Positions 6,040-15,944 of a stretch of 49,821 nt of DNA are shown here, one piece after another. The position numbers and the translations under genes are program-made. Each line of letters starts with the position of its first letter. Position 1 is the stretch's first letter. Origin of the DNA: Zhongshania sp. (lineage in GTDB: Bacteria > Pseudomonadota > Gammaproteobacteria > Pseudomonadales > Spongiibacteraceae). Location: positions 1 to 49,821 of the forward strand of contig NZ_JARGNU010000023.1 of assembly GCF_029212375.1 (NCBI RefSeq). Direction: 5' to 3'. Below the pieces are notes generated by a model. It was given only the letters and a program-made list of their open reading frames with translations. It was not told the DNA's origin and ran no database searches.

Positions 6040-7928
6040 GCTACACCTCCATTATGGCTGATGCGCACTTCTCGCATCATGCCCGGCATGTGGTAGAGCA
6101 AGTGGCAGTGGTAGGCCCAGCGGCCCATTGCATCGGCGGTGACGAGGTAGCTGATTTTAGAGCCCGGTTGAACCAAGATGGTGTGTTTGCGGGGAATGTA
6201 TTCTGGGTCGCCGGTTTCTAGTTCGCTCCACACGCCGTGTAAGTGAATCGGGTGGGTCATCATGGAATCGTTCACCAAGGTAATACGCACGCGCTCGCCA
6301 AAACTAAGGGCAAGGGGCTTGGCATCGGCAAAGGGAATGCCGTTTACCGACCACATATAGCGGTGCATATTGCCGGTAAGGTGCAACTGAATTTCACGGC
6401 TGGGTTCGCGGCGATCTTGGGTAGGGTACAAGTTGCGGAGCTGGCTATAGCGCAGCACTTTACGGCCATAAAGCTGCTGGTGGTCGCGTAGACCTATACC
6501 TGGATCATCGAGTCCGTTTTGAGGGCTGTTGGCGCGGGCGTCAACCTGGGGGCCAAATTCGGTTTTTACATGTGTGATTTCCTTATTGCTGCCATAGCCG
6601 GCTTTGCCCAAAGGCGTTGCCATGGGCATATTCATGTCAGCCATATCGTGTTGACTGTGATCCATGCCTTTCATGCTACTCATGTCATGGCCACTGTGAT
6701 CCATGCCGGTCATCGTGCTCGCACCTTCGCCGCCGTGATTCATACCGGCCATCGCCATGCCCATATCGCGATGGCTTAAGATTGGTGCGGGGTCCATATT
6801 TGGAATGGGCGCACTCAATGCAGGGTTAGGGCTGAGGGTGCCGCGGCTAAAGCCGCTGCGGTCAATGCTTTGCGCAAATACGCAGTAAGCACTGTCGTCA
6901 TTGGGCTCCACAACAACATCGTAGGTTTCTGCCACGCCAATGCGAAATTCATCGATGGTGAAGGGTTCAACGTTTTGGCCGTCGGCGGCGACCACGGTCA
7001 TTTTAAGGCTGGGAATACGCACATCGAAAATGGTCATGGCGGCGCTATTAATAAAGCGTAAGCGGATTTTTTCGCCGCGTTTAAATAGCCCCGTCCAGCC
7101 TTGTTCCGGCGTTGCGCCGTTCATTAGGTAGGTGTAGGTGTATGCAGTTACGTCGGCGATATCCCGCTCGCTCATGCGCATTTGGTTCCACATGCTGCGC
7201 TCAGACCAGGTTTGGCTCAGACCCTTTTCTTTAATATCGCGCCATAAATCACCTGCGGTGCGCTCGTTAAAATTATAATAATCGCCGCGTTTTTTCAGCT
7301 TGGCGTAAATATCCTCCGGTGCCTCATCTGACCAGTCAGAGAGCTGCACCACGTAGTCGCGGTCGTAACTCACCGGGTCGGGGTCTTTGGGTTCGATTAC
7401 AATGGCGCCGTAAACACCGGTCTGCTCCTGAAAACCAGAGTGGCTGTGATACCAGTACGTGCCGCTTTGCTGCACTTTAAAGGCGTAATCAAAATATTCT
7501 CCTGGCTTGATACCTGCGTAACTCATGCCCGGCACGCCGTCCATTTCTGCCGGCAGAATCATGCCGTGCCAGTGAATCGAGCTGTCGTGGGCAAGGTGGT
7601 TGCGCACCCGCAGGGTGATATCGTCGCCTTCCTTCCAGCGTAAGATGGGGCCGGGCACGCTGCCATTCACCGCGGTAGCGATTCTGGATTTGCCGGTAAA
7701 ATTAACCGGCTGGTAGCCAATGTCTAAATCAAAATGTTTGCCGCTGAGGGTTTGGCGTTCCGTAAGTTTTGGCAGATTGGCCGTGCCCCAGCTCAGTGGG
7801 CTGCCGCTCAAACCAATTAGCGCGCCAGCACTGGCCGCGCCCATTACAAACTGACGTCGTGACACGCTTGGCTGTGGAAGCGAGTCGCCAGCGGCGATAG
7901 TGGGATTTATTTTGTATTTCATCGTCAT
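6036..7928 (-). CDS. copA: Periplasmic multicopper oxidase CopA (copper resistance)
   Basis: A 630-aa multicopper oxidase of the CopA/PcoA family. A twin-arginine signal (SRRQFVMGAASAGALIGLSG) directs export of the folded, metallated enzyme. Type 2/3 copper ligands appear in SIHWHGMILP and WYHSHSGFQ near the N-terminus and in HPIHLHGVW near the C-terminus. HCHLLYHMPGMM carries the type 1 Cys-His-Met set. A Met/His-rich stretch at about residues 390-440 (repeats such as GMDHSGHDM, GMDHSQHDM) is a copper-sequestering insert typical of the family. The enzyme oxidises Cu(I) to the less toxic Cu(II). It is translationally coupled to copB. An alternative start lies two codons downstream. Confidence 0.95.
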   Translation of the reverse strand: MTMKYKINPTIAAGDSLPQPSVSRRQFVMGAASAGALIGLSGSPLSWGTANLPKLTERQTLSGKHFDLDIGYQPVNFTGKSRIATAVNGSVPGPILRWKEGDDITLRVRNHLAHDSSIHWHGMILPAEMDGVPGMSYAGIKPGEYFDYAFKVQQSGTYWYHSHSGFQEQTGVYGAIVIEPKDPDPVSYDRDYVVQLSDWSDEAPEDIYAKLKKRGDYYNFNERTAGDLWRDIKEKGLSQTWSERSMWNQMRMSERDIADVTAYTYTYLMNGATPEQGWTGLFKRGEKIRLRFINSAAMTIFDVRIPSLKMTVVAADGQNVEPFTIDEFRIGVAETYDVVVEPNDDSAYCVFAQSIDRSGFSRGTLSPNPALSAPIPNMDPAPILSHRDMGMAMAGMNHGGEGASTMTGMDHSGHDMSSMKGMDHSQHDMADMNMPMATPLGKAGYGSNKEITHVKTEFGPQVDARANSPQNGLDDPGIGLRDHQQLYGRKVLRYSQLRNLYPTQDRREPSREIQLHLTGNMHRYMWSVNGIPFADAKPLALSFGERVRITLVNDSMMTHPIHLHGVWSELETGDPEYIPRKHTILVQPGSKISYLVTADAMGRWAYHCHLLYHMPGMMREVRISHNGGVA

Positions 7929-8008
7929 ATTCCATAATTAATTGCTATTAGCGCTGGCCGTTTAGCGCGGTGGTGATTACCCAAACGGCAGGCGCAGTTG
8001 TCTTGTAA

Positions 8009-8455
8009 TCAACTAAAAATGGGTGGTTTAAACAGCGAGGAGGGGTGTTGAGGCAGCAGCTGAAGATCAAACTCGGCTACAGAGAAATGGGGTTTAATGG
8101 TCTGTTTAGCTAGGTTTGCGGCGAGCAGTGCAACGGTGCCGCAACTGCCAATACAGCACTGGCACTTGGCGTCGCAGTGAACACTGTTGCTGGTCGAATC
8201 ATGAGACGCTGAGTGCAGGCTTATATCTGAGGTATTTTCAGCGTGTGAGCTATGGCTAGAATGATGCTGGGCACTGTTGTGTTCGCTATTGTGTTCGCTG
8301 TGGCTTTCGCTAACACAGTGACTTGCAGCAGACGTCATTGGTGCGTAGTTCGCCGCGTGGGTCATTCCTAACATCGGCACCGCAGCCAGCACTGACTTAC
8401 TGAAATAAATCAGTATCAGTAGACTCAGCAGCGGAATGTTAAGAAGCTTTTTCAT
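8009..8455 (-). CDS. His/Cys-rich secreted protein, CopL-like
   Basis: A 148-aa protein with an N-terminal signal peptide (MKKLLNIPLLSLLILIYFSK, cleaved near VLA). The mature region is extremely rich in His and Ser (EHNSEHNSAQHHSSHSSHAE), followed by a Cys cluster (CDAKCQCCIGSC) suited to bind copper. The C-terminal motif HPSSLFKPPIF resembles the tail of small metal-associated secreted proteins (CopL/DUF2946-like). It is located between cueR and the multicopper oxidase on the same strand. I infer periplasmic copper binding or modulation of cop expression, without a firm family assignment. A similar tail is seen in the protein at 18803-19165. Confidence 0.7.
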   Translation of the reverse strand: MKKLLNIPLLSLLILIYFSKSVLAAVPMLGMTHAANYAPMTSAASHCVSESHSEHNSEHNSAQHHSSHSSHAENTSDISLHSASHDSTSNSVHCDAKCQCCIGSCGTVALLAANLAKQTIKPHFSVAEFDLQLLPQHPSSLFKPPIFS

Positions 8456-8550
8456 AATTTAACGGCTAATAATCTCTTAGTGATCTGGCTCATTTTTCGG
8501 CGTGAAGTTCGACGCCTTAGGAATGCAGTGAATCTCAGATATTTTTCATA

Positions 8551-8967
8551 CTACGTCTTTTTGGCTTTTGCTTCACCACATTGCTGTTCTAAGCCCTGGA
8601 GTATTGGGCACTCGGCGCGGTTGTCACCGTGGCACTCTGTCGCTAAATTTTGCAAAAGATTACGCATGGCGCTGAGTTCAGTGATTTTATCATCGAGTTC
8701 TTTAATATGCTGCAAGGCAAGCGCCTTTACATCACTGCTGGCGCGGCCCCGATCTTGCCATTGCGACAGCAGTTGTTTGATCTGATCTAAAGAAAATCCC
8801 AGTGAGCGACTACTCTTTATAAAGCTTAGGGTGTGCAGATCGTTGTTTGAATAAATGCGATAGCCCGCCGCACTACGGCGGGACTCTTCAATAAGACCAA
8901 TCCCCTCGTAGTGGCGGATCATTTTTGCCGATATGCCGCTGGCTTTGGCGGCTTCACCGATATTCAT
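8551..8967 (-). CDS. cueR: MerR-family copper-responsive regulator (CueR-type)
   Basis: A 138-aa MerR-type activator. The N-terminal winged helix is MNIGEAAKASGISAKMIRHY with GLIEESRRSAAGYRIYSNND, followed by a long dimerisation helix. The metal loop has Cys112 and Cys120 (ECHGDNRAECPI), the positions used by E. coli CueR for linear Cu(I) coordination. Ser77 at the helix start is the monovalent-ion marker. It therefore senses Cu(I), and possibly Ag(I) or Au(I). The gene lies 1 nt after the ATPase stop and so is expressed from the promoter it presumably controls (11747-11777). Confidence 0.93.
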   Translation of the reverse strand: MNIGEAAKASGISAKMIRHYEGIGLIEESRRSAAGYRIYSNNDLHTLSFIKSSRSLGFSLDQIKQLLSQWQDRGRASSDVKALALQHIKELDDKITELSAMRNLLQNLATECHGDNRAECPILQGLEQQCGEAKAKKT

Positions 8968-8968
8968 T

Positions 8969-11434
8969 TTAATTGTCCTCGCTGGGATTGTTCGCGCTAT
9001 CGGGTTTCCAACGTTTTAAGAGCAGGGCATTGCTCACTACGCTCACGCTGCTAAAGGCCATGGCCGCACCGGCAATAACGGGGTTCAATAAGCCAAACGC
9101 GGCCAGCGGTATACCGACCGCATTATAAATAAAGGCCCAAAACAAATTCTGCTTGATTTTACGGTAGCTGCGCTGGGAAATGGCAATCGCATCTGCCACC
9201 AGCGCTGGGTCACCACGCATTAAAGTAATGCCCGCAGTATGCATGGCCACATCCGTACCGGTGGCCATGGCAATGCCAATATCGGCCGCGGCGAGGGCGG
9301 GGGCATCGTTTATGCCGTCGCCGACCATGGCGACAACGCGGCCTTCGCTGCGCAGTTGGCTAACTTTCTTTGCCTTGTCGTCGGGCAAAACATTGGCGAC
9401 AAAATCGCTCAGGCCTAATTTTTGGGCAACTGCGCTGGCGCTGCCTTGATTGTCGCCGGTGAGCATAATAGTTTCTATTCCCTTCTCGCGCAGTTGCGCG
9501 ATGGCCTGGGCAGCGGAGGCTTTGATCTCGTCGCCAAAGGCCAGTAAGCCGATGAGTTTTGGCGTATCGCCTGCAGCCGCCAACCATGACAGGGTGTTGC
9601 CTTGCGCTTCTAGGTCTTCGGCGGTTTTTGCTAAATCGCCAAACTCAATATTCAGCTCTTTCATTAAGCGTGTATTGCCGAGGCTTAGTTGCTGGCCGTC
9701 GACAAGGGCACTTACACCGCGACCGGCCAATGCTTTGGCATTGCTGGCTTGGGCTACCGAAATGCCTTGTTCTTCAGCCCTGGTCATAACCGCTTTTGCC
9801 AGCGGATGATCGCTGCCGGATTGCACGGCGGCGGCCAGGCGAATTAATTCGCGCTCATCGCCGTTCACGGCCTTGGTGGCAGTTAGGCTTGGTTTGCCCA
9901 CGGTCAAGGTGCCGGTTTTATCGAAAATCACGGTGGTGGTTTTGTGAGCGATCTCCAGTGCTTCTGCATCCTTAATTAAAATGCCGTATTTTGCCGCTAC
10001 CCCAGTTCCGGCCATGATCGCGGTGGGTGTAGCTAAGCCAAGGGCGCAGGGGCAGGCGATAACCAATACCGCCACGGCATTGATTATCGCGCCTTGAATA
10101 TCGCCGTTATAAAGCCACCAAGTGACCAAGGTGGCGAGGGCAATCACTAACACCACTGGCACAAACACCGCGCTGACTTGATCTACCAAGCGCTGGATCG
10201 GCGCTTTGGCGGCTTGGGCATTTTCGACCATGCGAATAATGCGCGACAAGGTGGATTCGCTGCCGATTGCGGTGGTTTCAATCAGTAAGACGCCGTCGAC
10301 ATTGATCGCGCCGCCGGTGACCTTATCGCCCACGTCTTTACTAACGGGCAGGTTCTCGCCGGTGAGCATAGACTCGTCGATGTGACTGGCACCTTCTTTA
10401 ATCACGCCGTCGACAGGGATTTGTTCGCCGGGTTTTACAATGACCAAATCGCCGCTGCGGATATTTTCAACGGCCACTTCTTTGTCACCGTTCTCGCCAC
10501 GAACTCGCGCAGTAGCGGGGCGCAGGGATTGCAGGGCCTGAATGGCTGCAGTGGTTTGGCGTTTGGCGCGGCCCTCTAACCATTTACCCAATAGCACCAA
10601 GGTAATAACAACCGCAGAGGCTTCAAAGTAATAGTGGCCGCTAGCATGGCCGCCGCTATGTGTTTGCTCCGCAAAATACGGCCGCATTAATTCAAATACG
10701 CTCAGGCCGTAAGCGGCACTGGTGCCGAGTGCGACCAGTAAATCCATATTGCCGGTTTTGGCTTTAACTGCGGCCCAGCCAGCGCGGTAAAAGCGCGCGC
10801 CCAGCCAAAACTGTACCGGTGTCGCGAGTAAAAATTGCAGCCAGCCCGGCGCCATCCACTGGCTGCCAAACACGCTGAAAACCATCGGCAAAAATAAGGG
10901 CGCCGATAAAATCGCGCCAATAATAACAGCGCGGGCTTCTTTGCTAGAGGCACTGGTTTTTGTGTCTGGTTTTACCTTGGCTTGCTCAGTGTCTAGCGTG
11001 GCTTGGTAACCCGCATTGCTGACGGCGGCGATTAATTCGGCGTTGCTAATCGCGTCTTTAGCAATTTCGATATTGGCGATTTCTGTTGCTAAATTCACGC
11101 TCACCGCAAGCACACCAGGGCTTGCTTGCAAGGCTTTTTCTATTCTGCCAACACAGGAGGCGCAGCTCATGCCGCCAATCTTAAGGCGAACCGTGCTGGT
11201 GCTTACGTGGTAGCCCGCGTTATTAACGGCGGCGCTCAGTTGTTCGCTGGGCACCGCTTTGGCTAGGGTAATTTGCGCCGTTTCGGTGGCCAAATTAACG
11301 CTAACCTTGCTAACGCCATCGACGGCGTTTAAGGCTTTTTCAATATGACTAACACAGGAAGCACAGCTCATACCTTCTATGCCAAAGCGAAGTTCTTGCT
11401 GAGCTGGGTGCGTGTTTGATACGGCTGCGGTCAT
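8969..11434 (-). CDS. copA: Cu(I)-exporting P1B-type ATPase CopA
   Basis: An 821-aa copper-translocating ATPase. Two N-terminal heavy-metal-associated domains carry GMSCASC motifs (Cys24/27 and Cys91/94). Eight membrane helices include the CPC translocation motif at 461-463 ([11 protein letters not shown]). The actuator motif is MLTGE, the phosphorylation site is Asp505 in DKTGT, a nucleotide-domain HP motif lies in GSDHPLA, and the hinge is GDGINDAPA. It pumps Cu(I) from cytoplasm to periplasm, where the multicopper oxidase and CopB act. The gene is 11 nt downstream of the CopZ-like gene and 1 nt upstream of cueR. Confidence 0.97.
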   Translation of the reverse strand: MTAAVSNTHPAQQELRFGIEGMSCASCVSHIEKALNAVDGVSKVSVNLATETAQITLAKAVPSEQLSAAVNNAGYHVSTSTVRLKIGGMSCASCVGRIEKALQASPGVLAVSVNLATEIANIEIAKDAISNAELIAAVSNAGYQATLDTEQAKVKPDTKTSASSKEARAVIIGAILSAPLFLPMVFSVFGSQWMAPGWLQFLLATPVQFWLGARFYRAGWAAVKAKTGNMDLLVALGTSAAYGLSVFELMRPYFAEQTHSGGHASGHYYFEASAVVITLVLLGKWLEGRAKRQTTAAIQALQSLRPATARVRGENGDKEVAVENIRSGDLVIVKPGEQIPVDGVIKEGASHIDESMLTGENLPVSKDVGDKVTGGAINVDGVLLIETTAIGSESTLSRIIRMVENAQAAKAPIQRLVDQVSAVFVPVVLVIALATLVTWWLYNGDIQGAIINAVAVLVIACPCALGLATPTAIMAGTGVAAKYGILIKDAEALEIAHKTTTVIFDKTGTLTVGKPSLTATKAVNGDERELIRLAAAVQSGSDHPLAKAVMTRAEEQGISVAQASNAKALAGRGVSALVDGQQLSLGNTRLMKELNIEFGDLAKTAEDLEAQGNTLSWLAAAGDTPKLIGLLAFGDEIKASAAQAIAQLREKGIETIMLTGDNQGSASAVAQKLGLSDFVANVLPDDKAKKVSQLRSEGRVVAMVGDGINDAPALAAADIGIAMATGTDVAMHTAGITLMRGDPALVADAIAISQRSYRKIKQNLFWAFIYNAVGIPLAAFGLLNPVIAGAAMAFSSVSVVSNALLLKRWKPDSANNPSEDN

Positions 11435-11445
11435 GGCAAGCTCCT

Positions 11446-11718
11446 TTACCCAGCATTGCCGAGTGCTAGCGGTGAAGCCTGATAGCCCGCCTCGGCAATG
11501 GCGGCGATGATGGTGTCAGAATCTATGTTGGCGTCGTTAAATTGGATGTTTGCTAATTTAGCGGCCAAATTAATCTCGACCCCCTCAATACCGTCAAGTT
11601 CATCGAGCGCCCGAGTGATTCTGCCTACGCAGGCGCCGCAGTTCATGCCCTGAATCGACAATTGCAAAGCTGCTTTATTTTGAACACTGTTTGGGGTGTT
11701 GTTTGTAGATACGCTCAT
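11446..11718 (-). CDS. copZ: CopZ-like copper chaperone (single HMA domain)
   Basis: A 90-aa protein with one heavy-metal-associated domain. The Cu(I) site is [11 protein letters not shown], and the typical ferredoxin-like fold ends in [13 protein letters not shown]. It would deliver Cu(I) to the ATPase encoded next. I choose the ATG at 11718 (protein [10 protein letters not shown]), preceded by GGAGGG. The in-frame codon further upstream (11763) lies inside the promoter spacer and cannot be the start. It is the first gene of the copper operon. Confidence 0.9.
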   Translation of the reverse strand: MSVSTNNTPNSVQNKAALQLSIQGMNCGACVGRITRALDELDGIEGVEINLAAKLANIQFNDANIDSDTIIAAIAEAGYQASPLALGNAG

Positions 11719-11746
11719 GATTAAGCCCTCCGTTGATCGAGGCTTG

Positions 11747-11777
11747 ATCATCGACCTTACCACAATGGCAAGGTCAA
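11747..11777 (-). promoter_or_regulatory. CueR-type (MerR) promoter of the copper operon
   Basis: On the minus strand a -35 TTGACC (11777-11772) is separated by 19 bp from a -10-like GATGAT (11752-11747). The stretched 19-bp spacing is the hallmark of MerR-activated promoters. The spacer region carries the dyad GACCTTGCC-N5-GGTAAGGTC (11753-11775), with 8 of 9 arm positions complementary. This closely resembles the E. coli copA promoter (TTGACC, 19-bp spacer, CCTT/AAGG dyad). Confidence 0.88.
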
Positions 11778-11792
11778 GGGCTTTTTTAAAAA

Positions 11793-12947
11793 TTATCCGG
11801 CGAGGCGTTCGCGCTCTCTGCCAATGAGTATCGGCGCGCTGAGCTGCTCCCTTACTGCCGTTATCGTTTGCGGGGCAAATACGCTGAATTGCATTAAGCG
11901 CAGCCGCAAGGTGGCGCCGATCTGAAAGCGGGGCACATCGTGGTGTAAATGCGGCAGCTCGACACGAAGCGTAGAATGGCTTTGGCCAAAAGTACTATGC
12001 GCAAAACTGACCTCGGCGCGCACAATCGGCCCCGTGCGTTGAATGCTATTTACCACCACCTCGATGCCCACTTGCTCGGCGTCGGCAATGCGTAAATCGC
12101 TGGGGCGAACATAAACATCAACGGCGCCCTCATCTAATACGGCAATATTGGCAGAGGGGGAATAGGCGCCAATTTCGGCGTCGCCGACATACACGGCGCC
12201 GTTCTGCAATTGCGCGGCGATAATATTACTGTCACCTAAAAAGTTGAACACCAGCGGCGATGCAGGCTGTTCATAGACTTGATCGACGCTGCCGAGCTGG
12301 GCGATTTTACCTTTTTGCATAATCACCACTCGGTCAGCCAATTCCAGCGCCTCTTCTTGATCGTGGGTAACGAACACAGTGGTCACACCGGTTTGCTGGT
12401 GTAAATCGCGCAGCCACTGGCGCAGTTCTTTACGCACTTTGGCGTCTAGGGCGCCAAAGGGCTCGTCGAGGAGAAGTACTTTGGGGTCGATAGCCAAGGC
12501 ACGGGCAAGGGCCACCCGTTGACGCTGGCCACCAGACAATTGGTGGGGGTAGCGGTCTTCCAAACCGCCCAATTGCACTAGCTTTAACAATTCGTCGGCG
12601 CGTGCCCGAATCGCTGCGGCGGGGCGACGAAAGGCGCGGGTTTTTACGCGCAGACCAAAGCTCACGTTTTCGCGCAGGGTCATGTGCTTGAACAAGGCGT
12701 AATGCTGAAACACAAAACCAATTTGCCGCTCACGCAGCGGGGTGTTGGCCATGTCCACGCCGTCAAAGTAAACACTGCCAATGTCGGCGTTTTCTAATCC
12801 GGCAATAATGCGCAGCAAGGTGGTTTTGCCGGAGCCAGATGGCCCGAGCAGCGCGAGTAGTTCACCGGACTGAATATTAAGACCCACACTGTCGAGGGCC
12901 TTGAATTGGCCAAACTGTTTGCTTATGCCGCTTAATTGAATGTCCAT
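11793..12947 (-). CDS. cysA: Sulfate/thiosulfate ABC transporter ATP-binding protein CysA
   Basis: A 384-aa ATPase. Walker A is [18 protein letters not shown], the Q-loop region is [14 protein letters not shown], the signature is [15 protein letters not shown], Walker B is [12 protein letters not shown], and the switch His lies in [18 protein letters not shown]-terminal TOBE-like regulatory domain follows from about residue 240. It energises sulfate uptake with CysT and CysW. It is last in the sbp-cysT-cysW-cysA operon, 25 nt after cysW. No clear terminator separates it from the copper-operon promoter 16 nt downstream. Confidence 0.95.
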   Translation of the reverse strand: MDIQLSGISKQFGQFKALDSVGLNIQSGELLALLGPSGSGKTTLLRIIAGLENADIGSVYFDGVDMANTPLRERQIGFVFQHYALFKHMTLRENVSFGLRVKTRAFRRPAAAIRARADELLKLVQLGGLEDRYPHQLSGGQRQRVALARALAIDPKVLLLDEPFGALDAKVRKELRQWLRDLHQQTGVTTVFVTHDQEEALELADRVVIMQKGKIAQLGSVDQVYEQPASPLVFNFLGDSNIIAAQLQNGAVYVGDAEIGAYSPSANIAVLDEGAVDVYVRPSDLRIADAEQVGIEVVVNSIQRTGPIVRAEVSFAHSTFGQSHSTLRVELPHLHHDVPRFQIGATLRLRLMQFSVFAPQTITAVREQLSAPILIGRERERLAG

Positions 12948-12972
12948 TTTTTGTTTCCCAATAAATTCAAAA

Positions 12973-13833
12973 TTAATGTTTTAGGCCGTGGGTTTTTTCT
13001 AACACGGCTTTTATGGCCAAGGTAACAAGTGCCAAGCAGGCTAAAATCGAGGCCATGGCAAAGGCGGCGGCAAAATTGTATTCGTTGTAAAGAATCTCTA
13101 CGTGTAAGGGCAGGGTATTGGTTTCGCCACGAATATGGCCAGACACCACCGACACCGCGCCAAACTCGCCCATGGCCCGCGCATTACAGAGCAGCACGCC
13201 GTAGAGCAGGCCCCAGCGAATATTGGGCAGGGTGACATGCCAAAAGGTTTGCCAGCCATTGGCGCCAAGACTTAAAGCGGCTTGCTCTTCGTCGCTGCCT
13301 TGTTCCTGCATTAGCGGTATTAGCTCCCGAGCAATAAACGGAAAGGTCACAAAGATACTAACCAGCACAATGCCTGGCAGTGCGAACAAAATTTGAATAT
13401 CGGTGTTGTTTAGTAAGGGCGCCGCCCAGCCGCTGGCACCAAACATCAACACAAAGATCAAACCCGTTACCACTGGCGACACCGAGAACGGCAGGTCTAT
13501 TAAGGTGCTTAATAAGACCTTGCCGCGAAACTCAAATTTGGCAATTGACCACGCCGCCGCTACGCCAAAAATAAGATTCAAGGGTACGGCTATCGCCGAA
13601 GCGATGACGGTAAGTTTAATTGCCGCTAGGCCGTCGGCATCGCTCAAGGCTTTGCCGTAGGTCTGCCAGCCATTGCGCAATGCTTCGGCGAACACGGTAA
13701 ATAAGGGCAATAGCAAAAATAGTATTAAAAAGCTCAGCGCGACGGTGCTCAGCAGCCAGCGCGTGAGTTTGCCTTCGCTTATGGCCGAGTGGCTTGACGC
13801 CTTGGTAATATTTATGCGCTGGGATGAGTTCAT
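12973..13833 (-). CDS. cysW: Sulfate ABC transporter permease CysW
   Basis: A 286-aa inner-membrane permease with about six hydrophobic segments. The cytoplasmic EAA-type loop [20 protein letters not shown] precedes [11 protein letters not shown], and the family motif [20 protein letters not shown] is present. It forms the channel with CysT. It overlaps the end of cysT by 4 nt. The family assignment rests on motif and operon position. Confidence 0.94.
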   Translation of the reverse strand: MNSSQRINITKASSHSAISEGKLTRWLLSTVALSFLILFLLLPLFTVFAEALRNGWQTYGKALSDADGLAAIKLTVIASAIAVPLNLIFGVAAAWSIAKFEFRGKVLLSTLIDLPFSVSPVVTGLIFVLMFGASGWAAPLLNNTDIQILFALPGIVLVSIFVTFPFIARELIPLMQEQGSDEEQAALSLGANGWQTFWHVTLPNIRWGLLYGVLLCNARAMGEFGAVSVVSGHIRGETNTLPLHVEILYNEYNFAAAFAMASILACLALVTLAIKAVLEKTHGLKH

Positions 13834-14699
13834 GCTAAATGCTCCTGAACAGGCGTAGTGCTGACATTTTGCGAACTGGATTTATAGCGCTGACTCCACG
13901 CTTGTAAGGCATTGATCAGAATTAACAGCACAAAGGAAATGAGCAACATGGCGGCGGCCACGGCAGTGGCGCCGGCGTAATCGTATTCTTCTAATTTGAT
14001 CACGATGAGTAAGGGCGCAACTTCGGACACATAGGGCACATTGCCGGCAATAAAAATTACCGAACCGTATTCGCCAACGCCACGTGCAAAGGCCAGCGCA
14101 AAGCCGCTTAATAAGGCCGGTAGCAAGGTCGGAAACACGACGTGATACAGGGTTTGCCAACGATTGGCCCCGAGTGAGGCGGCGGCCTCTTCGAGTTCTT
14201 TTTCCAGTTCCCGCAAAACCGGTTCAACACTGCGCACCACAAAGGGCAGGCCGATAAAGGTCAGCGCAATCACAATGCCAAGGGGCGTGAATGCGATCTC
14301 AATACCGATTTTGTTAAATAGGCTGCCGAGCCAGCCGCTGCCCGAATAAAGCGTGCTTAACGCAATACCCGCGACCGCGGTTGGCAGGGCGAAGGGCAGG
14401 TCGATAATGGCATCGAATAATCCCTTGCCAGTAAAGTCGTAACGCACAAACACCCACGCAATGATTAAACCAAACACTGCATTGATAATGGCCGCCGCTA
14501 AGGCGGTGGTGAAGGAAATCGTCAAGGCGTGGGTTACCCGCTCGCCAGAGATTAAATCCCAAAATTGCGCTAGGCCCAGTTCAGCTGTTTTAAAAAACAG
14601 GCCCGACAGCGGAATAACAACGATGAGGGCGAGATACAGCACGGTGTAAAACAGCGCTGGCGCAAAGCCAGGCAGCGGTGAGTTTGTTTTAAATTTCAT
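13830..14699 (-). CDS. cysT: Sulfate ABC transporter permease CysT (CysU)
   Basis: A 289-aa permease with about six membrane segments. The EAA loop is [20 protein letters not shown] followed by [19 protein letters not shown] and the conserved [20 protein letters not shown]. It pairs with CysW, and the order T-W-A after the binding protein is the standard sulfate-transporter layout. It starts 43 nt downstream of the sbp stop. Confidence 0.94.
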   Translation of the reverse strand: MKFKTNSPLPGFAPALFYTVLYLALIVVIPLSGLFFKTAELGLAQFWDLISGERVTHALTISFTTALAAAIINAVFGLIIAWVFVRYDFTGKGLFDAIIDLPFALPTAVAGIALSTLYSGSGWLGSLFNKIGIEIAFTPLGIVIALTFIGLPFVVRSVEPVLRELEKELEEAAASLGANRWQTLYHVVFPTLLPALLSGFALAFARGVGEYGSVIFIAGNVPYVSEVAPLLIVIKLEEYDYAGATAVAAAMLLISFVLLILINALQAWSQRYKSSSQNVSTTPVQEHLA

Positions 14700-14741
14700 A
14701 CTGATTTCAGCCTTAGTCTTTGAGTGTTGAGATCGCAGTGC

Positions 14742-15773
14742 TTAGCGACGGGGCCGATAGAGCTGGTCAAACACACCGCCATCGTTAAAGTGTTTGGCCT
14801 GCACCTGCGCCCAGCCGCCAAACTCTTGATCGATATTCACTAAATTTAATTCGGCCAAATGCGGAATCTCCGTGCTGGTGATTAGCTCCGGTTTGGCGGG
14901 GCGGAAATAATGCTTGGCAATAATGGTTTGCCCTGCAGGGCTGTATAAATACTCCAGGTAGGCTTGCGCAATTGCGGCCACCCCGTGCTTTTGAGCATTG
15001 GCAGCAACCACGGCCACCGGCGGCTCGGCTTTGATCGACAGCGACGGCAATACAATTTCGAATTTGTCGGCGCCAAATTCATTGAGGGCTAAATACGCTT
15101 CGTTTTCCCACGTAATGAGCACGTCACCAATGCCGCGTTGGGCGAAGGTCGTGGTTGCCGCTCTTGCTCCGGTGTCTAATACGCTAACCCGTTTGAATAA
15201 GGTGCTGATAAATTCTTCCGCAGCGGCATCGCTGCCGTAGGCGTGTTTGGCAAAGGCGTAGGCGGCCAAATAATTCCAGCGCGCGCCCCCCGAGGTCTTG
15301 GGGTTGGGGGTAACCACACTAATGTCGGCCTTAATTAAATCTGGCCAGTCGTGGATTTTCTTGGGGTTGTTTTTGCGTACCAGCAGCACAATCGTCGAGG
15401 TGTAGGGCGCGCTATTGCTGGCGAGTTGCGACTGCCAGTTCGCTGGTAATTTACCGGTTTTCTGGGCGATTACGTCAATGTCGTAGGCTAGCGCCAAGGT
15501 CACCACGTCGGCTGACAAGCCATCGATTACCGAGCGCGCTTGCTTGCCGGACCCGCCATGGGATTGCTTGATAGCAATATGATCGCCGGTCTTTTCTTTC
15601 CAATAACGGCTGAATTCGGCATTAAACTCTTGATACAGCTCGCGGGTTGGGTCGTATGAGACGTTTAATAGGCTGTAGTCTTTGGCATACGCCGTGGTGG
15701 CCGATAACAAACTGGCGAGCAGAAAGGGAACGAGTAGCGATGTGAGCAAGCGAGTGCGGAGTGGCGCTTTCAT
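14742..15773 (-). CDS. sbp: Periplasmic sulfate-binding protein
   Basis: A 343-aa protein with a Sec signal peptide ending SATTAYA. The mature start KDYSLLNVSYDPTRELYQEF is the hallmark of Sbp/CysP. Further family motifs include QSHGGSGKQARSVIDGLSAD, VVTLALAYDIDVIA, NPKTSGGARWNYLAAYAFA and the C-terminal FGGWAQVQAKHFNDGGVFDQ. It captures sulfate (or thiosulfate) for CysTWA. Sequence alone does not separate Sbp from CysP. It is the first gene of the operon; a candidate sigma-54 promoter lies 42 nt upstream. Confidence 0.95.
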   Translation of the reverse strand: MKAPLRTRLLTSLLVPFLLASLLSATTAYAKDYSLLNVSYDPTRELYQEFNAEFSRYWKEKTGDHIAIKQSHGGSGKQARSVIDGLSADVVTLALAYDIDVIAQKTGKLPANWQSQLASNSAPYTSTIVLLVRKNNPKKIHDWPDLIKADISVVTPNPKTSGGARWNYLAAYAFAKHAYGSDAAAEEFISTLFKRVSVLDTGARAATTTFAQRGIGDVLITWENEAYLALNEFGADKFEIVLPSLSIKAEPPVAVVAANAQKHGVAAIAQAYLEYLYSPAGQTIIAKHYFRPAKPELITSTEIPHLAELNLVNIDQEFGGWAQVQAKHFNDGGVFDQLYRPRR

Positions 15774-15814
15774 TTACAGTCCTATAAAGCAAAAATGGCA
15801 ATTGAAATCTTGTT

Positions 15815-15830
15815 ATCAAGCTCTATGCCA
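15815..15830 (-). promoter_or_regulatory. Candidate sigma-54 (-24/-12) promoter of the sulfate operon
   Basis: The minus strand reads TGGCATAGAGCTTGAT, to be compared with the consensus TGGCAC-N5-TTGCA. The GG and the -12 G are separated by the required 10 nt, but the -12 dinucleotide is GA instead of GC. The expected start site would leave a leader of about 30 nt before sbp. The divergently encoded sigma-54 activator makes it a logical target. Confidence 0.5.
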
Positions 15831-15944
15831 GCTTTGTTGCTGCTTTTAACCTATTGTTTTACAAGGAGATATTGTTTTTGGTAATGAGGGTGAAAAATAA
15901 AAGGTCATATATGGTGTTTTAATGCGCTATATTTGACGTAATTT

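Noticed and set aside
11719-11763. Upstream extension of the CopZ-like protein
   Set aside because: The extra codons lie within the MerR-type promoter and upstream of the expected transcription start.
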